Assembly (NCBI RefSeq): GCF_000478825.2
Contig: NZ_CP007543.1
Location: forward strand, 1 to 64,000
Direction of reading: 5' to 3'
Length of the DNA stretch: 64,000 nucleotides
Origin: Synechocystis sp. PCC 6714
GTDB lineage: Bacteria > Cyanobacteriota > Cyanobacteriia > Cyanobacteriales > Microcystaceae
Shown here: one piece after another, positions 17,201-26,400 of the stretch
Layout: the number at the start of each line of letters is the position of its first letter
Numbering within the stretch: the first letter of the stretch is position 1
Notes under the pieces: generated by a model
Told to the model about the DNA's origin: nothing
What the model saw: only the letters and a program-made list of their open reading frames with translations
Databases searched by the model: none
Made by a program: the position numbers and the translations under genes

Positions 17201-17654
17201 GAATTTAGGGCAGTATTGGCAGACGTACATAGCAGGGCTTCCAGATACTACATTAAGTGACGAGAGCTATGAGGCACATCAATTTGGGGACTCTTCTACT
17301 TTGGCAGATGAACTGAGTAGCTTAATTCTGAAGGGGATTAAAACTGCAACTTGTTCAGCTTTATGGGAATGGGAGGCAGAGGGAATTCAACTACCTAAAA
17401 TAGGTACAAAAACAATTGTGTTGGATGGAAATGGAAATCCAAATTGTATTATTGAAACAACAGAAATTATGATCTGCTCATTTAATGAAGTGGATGCACA
17501 ATTTGCCTATGAAGAAGGTGAAAATGAACGTTCCCTAGAGTCTTGGCGGAAGGAGCATTGGCAGTACTTCTCGCGAGTATTGCCTAAAATTGGTAAGAAA
17601 CCAACACCAGAAATGCTTTTAGTTTGCGAGCGGTTTCGTGTTGTTTATAAGTAG
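17190..17654 (+). CDS. ASCH-domain protein
   Basis: A 154-residue protein fitting the ASCH fold: the conserved pieces are LILKGIKTATCSALWEWE (Gly-x-Lys-Thr-Ala-Thr), PKIGTKTIVLDGNG and a final ERFRVVY. ASCH proteins bind RNA or modified nucleosides; some act as amidohydrolases or RNases. Coupled to the preceding acetyltransferase by an 11-base overlap. Confidence 0.85.
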   Translation: MKNENLGQYWQTYIAGLPDTTLSDESYEAHQFGDSSTLADELSSLILKGIKTATCSALWEWEAEGIQLPKIGTKTIVLDGNGNPNCIIETTEIMICSFNEVDAQFAYEEGENERSLESWRKEHWQYFSRVLPKIGKKPTPEMLLVCERFRVVYK

Positions 17655-17851
17655 AGTTGTTGATACACTACAGGTCATCTGCAACGCATAATGAGTACAT
17701 ATACTTAAATAGTAGTTAAGAAAGCTTAAATTTATGACACTGGCGATTAGTTTCTGCCAGTATTAAATGAGTTGCCAGTTGCTAACTTCCTAAGACTATA
17801 GTCATTTCAAATAATTTCGAGACTGCTTAAGTCTTTATTGACAAGGTTTTT

Positions 17852-18192
17852 GGTGAATTTGACTGCCTCAGTCTTACTAAAAACGACTATACGTTGGTGC
17901 GGACGGCAAAAAAGCTATCTGTGGGAGTTCAATGTTATCTACCACCGCAAAACTTCACCGTTAAGTTAGATAAACTAAAAACTCTCACCGATCACGAGAG
18001 GTTTTCATCGTTTAGGGTCGCTCTGATGGTCAAGAACTACGACAAAAATTACTAGGGGTTTAATGGCGATCGCCATAGGGAAAATGATGTGAATACCCTA
18101 ACCACTCGTGAAAATGGCAAAAAGGGGAGGCGGCCAAAGGGTTCTGTAAAGATATAGTCGTTTCTAGTATGACTGAGGCAGTCGAATTCACC
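17852..18192. mobile_element. Small element with 40-bp terminal inverted repeats
   Basis: GGTGAATTTGACTGCCTCAG at 17852 onward matches the reverse complement of the sequence ending at 18192. The arms are 17852-17891 and 18153-18192, with three mismatches in 40, and weak pairing runs a few bases further out. Between them are 261 bases without an open gene, including one ACTAGGGGTTT motif and a HIP1 site. This is the structure of a MITE or of an insertion sequence that lost its transposase. I did not see a clear target duplication. The rest of the gap 17655-18443 holds a stem GGGAGAG/CTCTCCC (18387-18407). Confidence 0.75.
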
Positions 18193-18443
18193 GAAAAGCT
18201 ATTCAGTTAAATCTGTTTGCTTCGTAGGAATCCTTCGCCTTTAGCCTAGGGAGGATGTCAACCCCTTTATTTAGAGGAGTAGCTACCTTGTTGGAGGAAG
18301 ATGCCAGCTGATGGGCAAAGCCATTAGAAAAGGAAACGACCCGGTTAATGGCGATCGCCGCCAATCCATTACCCTGAAAGTAGAAAGGGAGAGCCGCTAA
18401 CTCTCCCCATCTATTGCACAAAATCTAATTGGAGTGTAGCACC

Positions 18444-18671
18444 ATGTCCGCCGTCACTGAGTCAGATTTGAAGGAATTGAAAGACCTAATCATTGAGGTC
18501 AAGGTGAGCCAGGCCAGAATGGAGGCTCAATTAGCAGGCATAGATAAACGACTTGATGTTATTCAATCTAGGGTAGGCGGCCTGACCAACTGGATTGTTG
18601 GCATCCTATTTGCCCTGGTTGGTGGATTGCTAGGACTATTAGGCAAGTTTGCATTTTTCCCAAACTCATAG
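18444..18671 (+). CDS. Small coiled-coil membrane protein
   Basis: The ATG at 18444 has GGAG nine bases upstream and is preferred to an ATG at 18429. The 75-residue protein has a charged helical first half (ESDLKELKDLIIEVKVSQAR), then IDKRLDVIQSRVGGL, and one C-terminal membrane helix rich in Gly and Leu. Similar small proteins occur in phages and plasmids (XhlA-like). The function is unknown. Confidence 0.6.
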   Translation: MSAVTESDLKELKDLIIEVKVSQARMEAQLAGIDKRLDVIQSRVGGLTNWIVGILFALVGGLLGLLGKFAFFPNS

Positions 18672-19002
18672 CGGCGATCGGCATCAACACTGACAACCCT
18701 GGCCCAGTGCCGAGGTTTTGTTTTGGGTGCGATAATTTACGCCGCCAATCTGGAGCCCTTGCATTGTGGGGAATTGAGGATGGCCATGGGTGCGAAAAGC
18801 CATGGTCCTGAGAAGATGTTGCGCCAAGTTTGGTCTGGGCCGTGACCTGTGGAGAAGAGAAAAACCCCAGCCCCTCAAGATGGGAGAACGGCAAGAATCA
18901 AAGAAACAGACAGTTTTGGCCCCTGGCACTATCTCACGGGAAGAATGGCTCAAGAGAAAAGCGGAAAAAGCCTAAATGACTACGATTATAAAAGCGGGAA
19001 AA
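18672..19002. other. Region without a confident gene
   Basis: Overlapping frames on both strands exist, but none has a family signature or good start. The most plausible is a 31-codon plus-strand frame ending at 18975 (MGERQESKKQTVLAPGTISR and so on), which is basic and Lys-rich. I leave it uncalled. Confidence 0.4.
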
Positions 19003-19341
19003 TTAGGCCGCTATTTTTTGACGACTCGGTGACAGCTCTCCCAATCTCTGGCCAGTAAGAATCAACAAAGTGGAAAGCTCTGAGCTACCAAGGGATCTAA
19101 TAAAACTACCCATATCAACACCACCGGCAAGAGATAGATAATACTCATCGGCAAACCCTGGCGAGAGGCGATCTGCGGCCTCCACTAGACCCTTAAACAT
19201 TTCAAGGGTGGGGCTTTTCTTACCAGTAAAGACTTCAGAGAGATAAGAAGCATTACGGCCAGCTTCTAAAGCAAGAACCTTGGTTTGGATTCTGTGGCTT
19301 TTAAGCTTGCCCTGAAAAACTTCTAAAAAATCTCTATTCAT
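19003..19341 (-). CDS. XRE-like helix-turn-helix protein
   Basis: Using the ATG at 19341 (MNRDFLEVFQGKLKSHRIQT) the protein is 112 residues. Residues 18-45 (KVLALEAGRNASYLSEVFTG) form a Cro/C1-type HTH, followed by KKSPTLEMFKGLVEAADRL. The C-terminal half could be a dimer or partner-binding region. It lies upstream of the putative initiator and may regulate it. Confidence 0.75.
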   Translation of the reverse strand: MNRDFLEVFQGKLKSHRIQTKVLALEAGRNASYLSEVFTGKKSPTLEMFKGLVEAADRLSPGFADEYYLSLAGGVDMGSFIRSLGSSELSTLLILTGQRLGELSPSRQKIAA

Positions 19342-19751
19342 TTTTTTAGCCAACCTAAGATAACATGTAACACAGCAATAGCCGCTTTTTTATGGCTGTA
19401 CCCAATTTAACACATTTTAGGGGAAGCAATAGCCCCAATGACCTTTCTACAATTACTGAGGCTACGGTTATTATGGCATTTTTCGATGAACTGACAAGGC
19501 CCGCAACAGCAGAACTATCAATGAATGAGTCATCTTGCCGAGGTCTGAGGTTGTACAAAATAACAAGCTTTACAGCGATCGCCATGTCAGAGGAGTGGGC
19601 AATTTGGGGCAGGGCCAACAAAACCATAGACAGTCCATAAACCAAATTGCAATTCAGGAACTTACTCTCACAGTTTTACCCTTTATCCACCTTACCAAAA
19701 TAAAAAAGGCGAGGGGTCTGAACCACCCACCGCCAAAAAATTCAAAATACT
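19342..19751. other. Gap upstream of the putative initiator
   Basis: Two antiparallel frames (plus 19392-19640, minus 19355-19645) cover this stretch but neither has recognisable features. The region probably contains the promoter of the initiator gene. Confidence 0.4.
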
Positions 19752-21230
19752 ATGACTCAATTCTACAAGCTAACGACGGATACTGCCGGAGAACTCCTAG
19801 CCGCTAAACTACCTCGTTCCAGTTGGGAGTTATGGACATGGGCAACTACCCTCGATCCTTTTGGCGATCGCCGGGTAAGAATCACCTGGGAAATAGCCAA
19901 AGAAGCCATAGGAATCAGTAGAACAACTTTTTACCGCGCCCTAGCCCAGTTGACTAATGCAGGCTTACTAGTTTCTGAGCGGGTTTTTGGGTTTTGGATT
20001 AGTCCCAAAAATGGGAATCCAGTCCCAGAAATAGAAATCGAGTCCCAAAAATGGGACTCCACTATATATACAGACTTACAGACTTTCTCATACTCTCCAG
20101 ACGGCCAGAGCGAAGAAAAAGAAAAAATTCCAGATCGGTCAATAAATACAAATGGACAAGTTAATGGAGCTGAGTCAAAAACCCAGGAAAAACTGACTAC
20201 GGCAGAAATAAAACAAAATTCATTTGTCATAGCGACAAGTCAAGGAGAGGAAAAATATTCCGCCGCCCGCCGTACTAAAAAGCGCACGAAGAAGAACCAA
20301 GGCTTTGATTGGCTTCCTGATGGCCCCTGGAGTATTGAGGGCAAGCTCGACCCCAATTTCCGGAATTGGTTGGCGAAGAACTGGCAGAAGCGTTATGGCG
20401 GAGACTTCCACGACAAGCAGGCGGATGTGTTGGCCCATTTCAGGAAAGACCCGGCTAATTTGCCTATTCGCTGGGAGCAGTACCAGAAAGAGTTTGTTCA
20501 TCGGGTAGAGAATACCCAAATGCGCCTTGCTAATGGCTGTCAAATCCCTGAAGACCAGCAACGGAACCTAATCACCCATCAACGGGCTGTGACGGCGGTT
20601 CTGCCCCCAGAAATGAATCCGGTGGCTGTGGTGGCTACTCCTTCGCCTGTGCTTCCCCCAAAGATAGAGGAAGTTACTAGGGGTTTGGAAGTTGTTGAAC
20701 CTGTGGCGGAATTATCCCCTGGTAAAGATCTTGAAGAAGCCGAGCTGGCCCCCACGGAAATCCCTTCCCTGATTGTTGCCCCTGAGTGTGAACCTTCTCC
20801 CTGGGAAAGTGAAAGCCCCACCGAGGAACCCCAAGAACTGACTGGGGATGGGTCTGTGTCAGCGGTGAGTGTTGAAACCCCCAGTAAAAATTCTCAAACT
20901 GAATCTGCCCCTCCTGAAAATTCTTCCCCGGCCTCTGAATACACCATCCTTCCCGACGGCACTCGCTTAAAAGTTTTCCAACGCCAGCAAAAATCCGAGC
21001 CTGTAGCCCCAGAACAAGCCAAGGTATTCAAGCAAATGGTGCAGGGTTTGCTCAAGGGTTTTGGTGGTAAGCGGGAAGTTTGCCCCAAGCCCCAGTCCGA
21101 ACTGGAACGACTCAATCAATGGCTCTACGACCCCATCCTACGGGAGGAAGCAATTCACTATGCTCGGCGATCGCCAAGTTACAAATACTGCTCCGAAACT
21201 GACCAAATTATCCACTGCGAGGAGTTCTAG
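19752..21230 (+). CDS. Putative plasmid replication initiator with winged helix
   Basis: A 492-residue protein. The first 75 residues look like an initiator-type winged helix (ITWEIAKEAIGISRTTFYRA then LAQLTNAGLLVSERVFGFWI). A basic linker (ARRTKKRTKKNQGFDWLPDG) is followed by a conserved middle domain with WLAKNWQKRYGGDF, a long acidic Pro-rich low-complexity segment (about 280-400), and a C-terminal helical domain. It is followed by a cytosine methyltransferase remnant and a ParA module, as the CyRepA gene is in module B. It could instead be a phage-type regulator; initiator is my best inference from context. Confidence 0.5.
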   Translation: MTQFYKLTTDTAGELLAAKLPRSSWELWTWATTLDPFGDRRVRITWEIAKEAIGISRTTFYRALAQLTNAGLLVSERVFGFWISPKNGNPVPEIEIESQKWDSTIYTDLQTFSYSPDGQSEEKEKIPDRSINTNGQVNGAESKTQEKLTTAEIKQNSFVIATSQGEEKYSAARRTKKRTKKNQGFDWLPDGPWSIEGKLDPNFRNWLAKNWQKRYGGDFHDKQADVLAHFRKDPANLPIRWEQYQKEFVHRVENTQMRLANGCQIPEDQQRNLITHQRAVTAVLPPEMNPVAVVATPSPVLPPKIEEVTRGLEVVEPVAELSPGKDLEEAELAPTEIPSLIVAPECEPSPWESESPTEEPQELTGDGSVSAVSVETPSKNSQTESAPPENSSPASEYTILPDGTRLKVFQRQQKSEPVAPEQAKVFKQMVQGLLKGFGGKREVCPKPQSELERLNQWLYDPILREEAIHYARRSPSYKYCSETDQIIHCEEF

Positions 21231-21232
21231 CC

Positions 21233-21667
21233 ATGGAACCCTTAAACACCTCGACCTCTTTGCCGGATGTGGGGGATTCACCCTGGCCGCAGAACAAACC
21301 GGAGGAAAAATACAAACAACTCAGTTTGTTGAAATCGACCCCGACTGCCATACCGTCCTCCAAGACCACTGGCCCCAGGGTGAAAATAAAACTTCAATGG
21401 CCCTTACCAGAAGTCCGTCGTCGGCGCACAAGGGGTCAAGGTAGCGGTTACATCCAATTGCACTATTGCGAAAAACAGACCCGCTCCGGCAAAAAATCCT
21501 ATGAGCAGTACTATTATCACTATGAGCTGGAGATAAAGGGAAAACGGGTGAAACGCTCTGCCTATATCCCCAAGGATAAGTTTGATGTGGTGCAGGAATG
21601 GGATAGAAAAAAACTCGATGTAACCGTCATTCTGCAATACCTTGGCAAAGATTGTACTAATCTATGA
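21233..21667 (+). pseudogene. Cytosine-C5 DNA methyltransferase, deletion remnant
   Basis: One frame gives LKHLDLFAGCGGFTLA (motif I) up to VLQDHW; then a large deletion joins to the C-terminal basic domain, read in another frame (GQGSGYIQLHYCEKQT and VTVILQYLG). Compared with 40473-41526, roughly 600 bases covering motifs IV-X are missing, and the junction lies at a short CCCCA run shared by both ends. It cannot methylate DNA. Its position right after the putative initiator mirrors module B. Confidence 0.85.
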
Positions 21668-21739
21668 AGCCCTCCTAACGCCCGCCGGCGACAGCTCACT
21701 TTTTGAGGGATTTTGAACTAACCAATTATAATGGCTGTC

Positions 21740-21838
21740 TAAATGGTTAGACGCTTATCTGTCTGTATTGTTAGCCGTTTAAACACTTAAGGTTAAAGTC
21801 AAGTGAGCGTTTCCCTGTTTAACTGTCTAGACGTTTGA
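21740..21838. repeat. Iterons of partition module A, downstream set
   Basis: Variants of GTTTAAACGTCTAGAC cluster here: GGTTAGACGC (21745), GTTAGCCGTTTAAAC (21770) and GTTTAACTGTCTAGACGTTT (21817-21836), the last running over the end of the RHH gene. Related sites are upstream of parA. These are likely centromere or operator sites for the RHH protein. This is inferred from repetition and place. Confidence 0.55.
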
Positions 21839-22064
21839 AATAATCGACTAACAGCTCCTCCACCAATTCGGACATATCTTGCTCAGTGCTTAAGGTATGG
21901 GTGCGTAATCTTAGGTGGGTGGCTTTGGAAAGGTAGAGGGTTGTTTTTTTGAAATTGGGATCTTTGCTTTTGGCGATTGCTGCTTCTGGTTTTTTCTCTG
22001 AAGTAGTTGATTCCGCCTGAGCAAAATTCTCAAAGCCTGCAAAGCGATTTTTTTCCTTAGCCAT
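21819..22064 (-). CDS. ParB-like ribbon-helix-helix partition protein (module A)
   Basis: The ATG at 22064 is preferred because AGGAGGTG lies just upstream; an earlier GTG at 22073 is possible. The 81-residue protein has a disordered basic N-terminal part and a C-terminal RHH domain (FKKTTLYLSKATHLRLRTHT and SELVEELLVDYF). It overlaps the end of parA by 8 bases. Such small RHH proteins bind centromere repeats and stimulate the ParA ATPase. Confidence 0.78.
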   Translation of the reverse strand: MAKEKNRFAGFENFAQAESTTSEKKPEAAIAKSKDPNFKKTTLYLSKATHLRLRTHTLSTEQDMSELVEELLVDYFKRLDS

Positions 22065-22653
22065 AAATTTCACCTCCTACGGTTTTGTAATCATTCCAAC
22101 CGGCCCCCGCATATCGATCGCCTTTGACATCGCGAACAACACAACCCTCTAAGGCGGCTTTGGGAAAAGCAGCATATCGAGTGATCATGCGTTTAAAAAC
22201 AGGCAATCCTAAGCTTTGGAGATATTCTTTGGCCTCGGTTCCTGCTGTGGAAGGTTTTGGTGGAACAATGGTCATCAATATCCGAAAGTTTGGAATGTTT
22301 AGCTGTTTAAACGTCTGGATGTTTGCCTGTAATGCCCCCATGGAAAGGGCATCGGGGGAGGTTGGCAAGATCATGAGGTCGCATCCCCTAGCAAGGGAGC
22401 GAATTTCTTCAATCTCTGGCCTAGCTGGGGTATCAACAACGATATGTTCATAATTACGGGCCGCTTTTAATCCTTCCCGCTCATCGACAACAGGGAAATC
22501 TAGCTTTTCGTGGGATGCCCACAGCAATGCCGAACGGTTTAAGTCCCCATCAATTAGGATTGTTGGAGCTTTGTTATTGAGGTAGGCCGCCAAGTGAATA
22601 GAGCTTGTGGTTTTACCTACCCCACCTTTAAAGGCAGTAACGGTGATAATCAT
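22057..22653 (-). CDS. parA: ParA-type partition ATPase (module A)
   Basis: A 198-residue small ParA (type Ib-like) with the deviant Walker A KGGVGKTTSS (residues 9-17), LIDGDLNRSA as motif A', and VVDTPARPE as Walker B. It lacks the N-terminal HTH of larger ParA proteins, so autoregulation would be by the RHH partner. One iteron-like sequence lies inside the gene (GTTTAGCTGTTTAAACGTCT at 22297-22316). Confidence 0.92.
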   Translation of the reverse strand: MIITVTAFKGGVGKTTSSIHLAAYLNNKAPTILIDGDLNRSALLWASHEKLDFPVVDEREGLKAARNYEHIVVDTPARPEIEEIRSLARGCDLMILPTSPDALSMGALQANIQTFKQLNIPNFRILMTIVPPKPSTAGTEAKEYLQSLGLPVFKRMITRYAAFPKAALEGCVVRDVKGDRYAGAGWNDYKTVGGEIYG

Positions 22654-22654
22654 T

Positions 22655-22735
22655 GGATAGTTAAATGTTTAAAAGTTTAGACGTTTAACTGTATAAACTT
22701 TTGAATGTCTAAAAGGGGAGACGTTTAGGATTGTA
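22655..22735. repeat. Iterons of partition module A, upstream set
   Basis: Between parA and the HNH gene lie several related units: GTTAAATGTTTAAAAG, GTTTAGACGTTTAACTG (22675-22691), GTATAAACTTTTGAATGTC and GAGACGTTTAGG (22717-22728). They cover the parA promoter region. They are probable binding sites for the RHH protein. Confidence 0.6.
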
Positions 22736-22758
22736 AAATGTTGCCAGGGTGTTTAAAA

Positions 22759-22806
22759 AAATTACTAAGGGTTAAGAGTGGTAGTTGAATTTTTTACTAG
22801 GGGTTT
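22759..22806 (+). repeat. Paired ACTAGGGGTTT motif upstream of HNH gene
   Basis: Two copies in tandem, AAATTACTAAGGGTTAAG and TTTTTACTAGGGGTTTG, end three bases before the HNH start codon. The second HNH gene (38158-38496) has the same pair in the same order upstream (38502-38549). A further copy follows this HNH gene at 23094-23110. The pair probably controls or marks the HNH unit. Confidence 0.65.
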
Positions 22807-22809
22807 GAA

Positions 22810-23103
22810 ATGAAAGATAACCGCTATCCCCCCGATTGGAAGGCGATCGCCCTCGACAAAAAGCAGTCCGTTGGTTGGGTCTGTGAACGGTGTGGGGCGC
22901 AATGTCTCAAGCCTGGGGAGGGGAAGGGTCTGCTAAAGGAAGAACGGTATAGGCTTAGGATGGCGGTGCATCACTGCGATTATGATCCAGGGAATAATGC
23001 ACCGGAAAACTTAATGGCCCTATGCTCCCCTTGCCATCTTCACTATCACCTCAGGCAACGGCGAAATGTTTCACTGGGGCAATTATCGTTGGAATTTTAC
23101 TAG
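22810..23103 (+). CDS. Small HNH endonuclease
   Basis: A 97-residue protein (MKDNRYPPDWKAIALDKKQS) with a zinc-binding and HNH core: CERCGAQC, the HH of MAVHHCDYDPGNN, ENLMALCSPCHLHYH. Such stand-alone HNH proteins nick or cut DNA and can be homing-like or plasmid-borne defence nucleases. It is a close paralogue of the gene at 38158-38496. The ORF is bracketed by ACTAGGGGTTT motifs on both sides. Confidence 0.85.
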   Translation: MKDNRYPPDWKAIALDKKQSVGWVCERCGAQCLKPGEGKGLLKEERYRLRMAVHHCDYDPGNNAPENLMALCSPCHLHYHLRQRRNVSLGQLSLEFY

Positions 23104-23235
23104 GGGTTTAGAATGCCCAGAACTCCTGACTGTGACCGATGCCAGTTTTAGCCAAGACTCTATAAATAACCTCTTGTTTAACTATCACGATTTGTTAAGA
23201 CTTTGCAACGGCTGAACTACTTTTGCGCTAGTATT

Positions 23236-23246
23236 CTGTCAGACAG
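23236..23246. promoter_or_regulatory. Palindrome CTGTC-A-GACAG, likely operator
   Basis: A perfect inverted repeat 20 bases upstream of the RHH start codon. This is where an autoregulatory operator for the RHH/methyltransferase operon would be expected. Confidence 0.45.
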
Positions 23247-23265
23247 TAAAAAACTATCGTCAGTT

Positions 23266-23469
23266 ATGGAAAGTCGCCGTTTATCTATCCGGGTTCCAGA
23301 CCCTTTACTTGCTCGGTTAGAGTCCTACCTTGACCACCAGGGCTTGACAGTGACCGAGGGGGTTTTGGCCGCGATCGCCTCTTATGTGGGCGATAACGAC
23401 AGGTTGCCTCTGGTTGAGAGGGTTAGTCGGTTGGAGAAAAGGTTGGCAATTTTGGAAGGGAAGGGTTAG
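23266..23469 (+). CDS. Ribbon-helix-helix regulator of the methyltransferase operon
   Basis: The ATG at 23266 gives MESRRLSIRVPDPLLARLES, a normal RHH start; the longer frame from 23203 adds 21 unlike residues. The 67-residue protein ends in a short coiled coil (VERVSRLEKRLAILEG). Its stop codon touches the methyltransferase start, so it is translated with it and may act like a controller protein for the modification gene. Confidence 0.7.
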   Translation: MESRRLSIRVPDPLLARLESYLDHQGLTVTEGVLAAIASYVGDNDRLPLVERVSRLEKRLAILEGKG

Positions 23470-26400
23470 ATGGGATTTGCTCAAGCTAAGTTTCAAGCGG
23501 TAATGATTGGTAGTGAAGAACAGCGAGTGGAGGCACTGCGACAATTACTTGATTATCCTGTCAAAGAGAAGGACTCAGAGGGTTCTCGATTTTGGTATTT
23601 ACGTCCCGGAAGCGATGAGTTAGAAGCAGAAAATACTTGCCCGATCGCCGTTGGATTTTTTAAGGAATTGAATCAGGGAGCTAAGAGAGAGATTGAGCAG
23701 TGGCTAACAGAGGATGACCAGGATAAGCAAATTCGAGGGCATTATACGGGTCGGATTGCGACGGAACAGCCTGTTATGTATATTTTGTTGCCGGAGGGAA
23801 ATAGTCAGGGCAATGTGGCTTTGGTGTTGCCAACTGAAAGCCGACTAAGACAACGGAGCATTCAAGTTTTTGACTGGACTGCTAAAGATTTACAAGCCCG
23901 TTTGCATCGGCTGAGTTGGGAGTCATTAGCCCAGAAGGTTACAGAAAAGATCACAGGGTTTGTCCCCCAGGTTGACTGGATATTTTTCAAACCAGCGGCA
24001 ACCGCGAAAGAATTGGCTCAATTGTTGGCCGCTGTGGCCCGACGGATTGAACAGGCTATGCCAGATGTTTATGAAGCGGAAGGGGAGGATGGTTATCTCC
24101 ACAATTTATTAAAAAGTTTTCGGAAGGAGTTGATCGCTAACCTCAAACTCAAGGCGGATAACGATAAGGATTATAGTTTTGCGGATATTTACGCCCAAAC
24201 TATTGCCTATGGATTATTTACCGCAAGGGTCTTCAGTTTTGTCAAAAATCCCAAGGCTGATTTCAGTCGGGATGGGGCATGGTCACAGTTACCCGAAACC
24301 AACCCGTTCCTACGGCAATTATTTAAGGATATTAGTGAACAGTCACCGGAGAATTTAGGTGATGAATTGGTAGATGCCATCGGTGAGGCGATCGCCATTC
24401 TTCGGGCGGCGGAAATGGATGCAATTTTGGCGGACTTCCGTAGCAAGATGAACCGGGAAGATATTGTTATTCGCTTTTATGAGGATTTCCTAGCGGCCTA
24501 TAAACCGACAATGCGGGAACGTCGGGGGGTTTACTACACCCCTGAGCCGGTGGTGTCCTACATGGTGCGGTCAGTAGATGAGTTGATTAAGGATAAGTTT
24601 GATAAACCGTTGGGCATTGCTGATCCAGAGGTGATGATTCTTGATCCTGCTTGTGGAACGGGGACTTTCCTTTTATGGATTTTCAAGTTGATTCATGAGC
24701 GCCATCAAGCCAATCCTGAAGCGTTTGAGTATTCAGACTGGAATGATTATGTTGATCATTGTTTATTACCCCGTATTTTTGGTTTTGAGTTGTTGATGGC
24801 TCCCTATGCCATTTGTCACCTTAAGTTGGGGTTATTTTTGGAGGAGTCGGGTTATCGGTTTGAGAGTGGTCAACGGTTAGGAGTGTATTTAACAAACAGC
24901 CTTGATGATTCTATTAGCAAATCTGAATTTCTATTTGATGAGTTTATTGCAAATGAATCTAGTGAAGCGGCTGAAATTAAAAAAACAAAGCCAATTTCAG
25001 TGGTGTTAGGTAATCCTCCTTATTCTGCTAAATCTGCCAATTTGGGAGAGAAAGTAAGAAAAATTGTCGAACCATATCGCTACGTAGATGGCGAAAAAAT
25101 AATAGAAAAGAGTGCTTTGCAATTTGAAAAAAATATTCAAGAGGATTATGTAAAGTTTTTTGCCTTCTCTCAAAAGATTATTGGGAAATTACACAATGCA
25201 ATTCTAGCCTTTATTACTAATAATAGTTTTTTAGACTCTATCACTTTAAGGGGGTTAAGAAGCAGTCTCTTAGATGAATTTAATTCTATTAAAATTTTAG
25301 ATTTACATGGTGATACTGATAAACGAGAACTAGACTTGAAAGGTGATCCCGACAAAAATGTTTTTGATATTAAGCAGGGGGTTGCAATATCCATTATGAT
25401 TAAAAATAGCAAATCTCAATTGAAAACAAAAGTAGATTTAGAATGCTATGATATTTTGGGAACAAGAATAGAAAAATATAATTTTTTGGAATCAAAAAGT
25501 ATTAGTCAAATAAAATGGAAAAAAATAAAATATATTAAACCCAAGTATTTTTTTAAGTTACTAGATGAAAGATTATTTGATGAATATTCAAAAATCTCTT
25601 ATATCAAAGATATATTTAAAGTAAACTCAACAGGATTTGAATCTGGTAAAGATGAGATATTGACAGATTTTTTAAAGGAAAGCTTAGAAAATAAAATAAT
25701 ATTTTTTGTTCAAAAAAGTATTCAGGAAGTCACTGATAAATTTAACATTGTAAGTGGATGGGGATTAGAACTTGTAGAAAAACGCAATTTAATCGTAGAG
25801 AATAACAACTTTCAAAGTAAATTTATAGATTTCCTTTTTACTCCTTTTGATATCCGCAAAACTTTTTATCAAAAAAATTTACTAAAAACAAACAGTTTTA
25901 GTGCAGGGAAGCATTTAATATATGGAAAAAATATAAGCTTATTAGTTATGAGGCAAGTATCAATACATGGAGAATTTACTCATGTTTTTGCTTCGCAAAT
26001 AATTCCTAATAATAGAGCTTTTTATAGCAAAAAAGGTAAAATAAGCTATTTTCCTCTCTATCTCTATCCAGATCCGAATCGTCCCTCAGAACTTCAAGAA
26101 GAAAAACGTCCTAATTTTTCACTAAATTTTCCTAAAATTATAGAATCAAAACTAAGCTATCTCCCTACACCAGAAGCCATCTTTTACTATATCTACGGTA
26201 TCTTCTACTCCCCCACCTACCGCACCCGCTACGCTGAATTTCTTAAAATAGACTTTCCCCGTGTTCCCCTCACCAGTGACGATCGCCTATTTAGGCAACT
26301 AGCAGACTATGGAGAGCAGTTAGTGGGCTTACACCTGATGACTTCCCCAACATTGGATAAGGTTATCACTGAATTTACGGAAATAGGAGACAGAACCGTA

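Noticed and set aside
18568-18953. Two minus-strand frames with Pro/Arg-rich sequence
   Set aside because: They overlap a better supported plus-strand gene and have no family features.
20671-20690. ACTAGGGGTTT inside the putative initiator gene
   Set aside because: Coding sequence (Val-Thr-Arg-Gly-Leu) explains it and the flanks do not match the intergenic copies.
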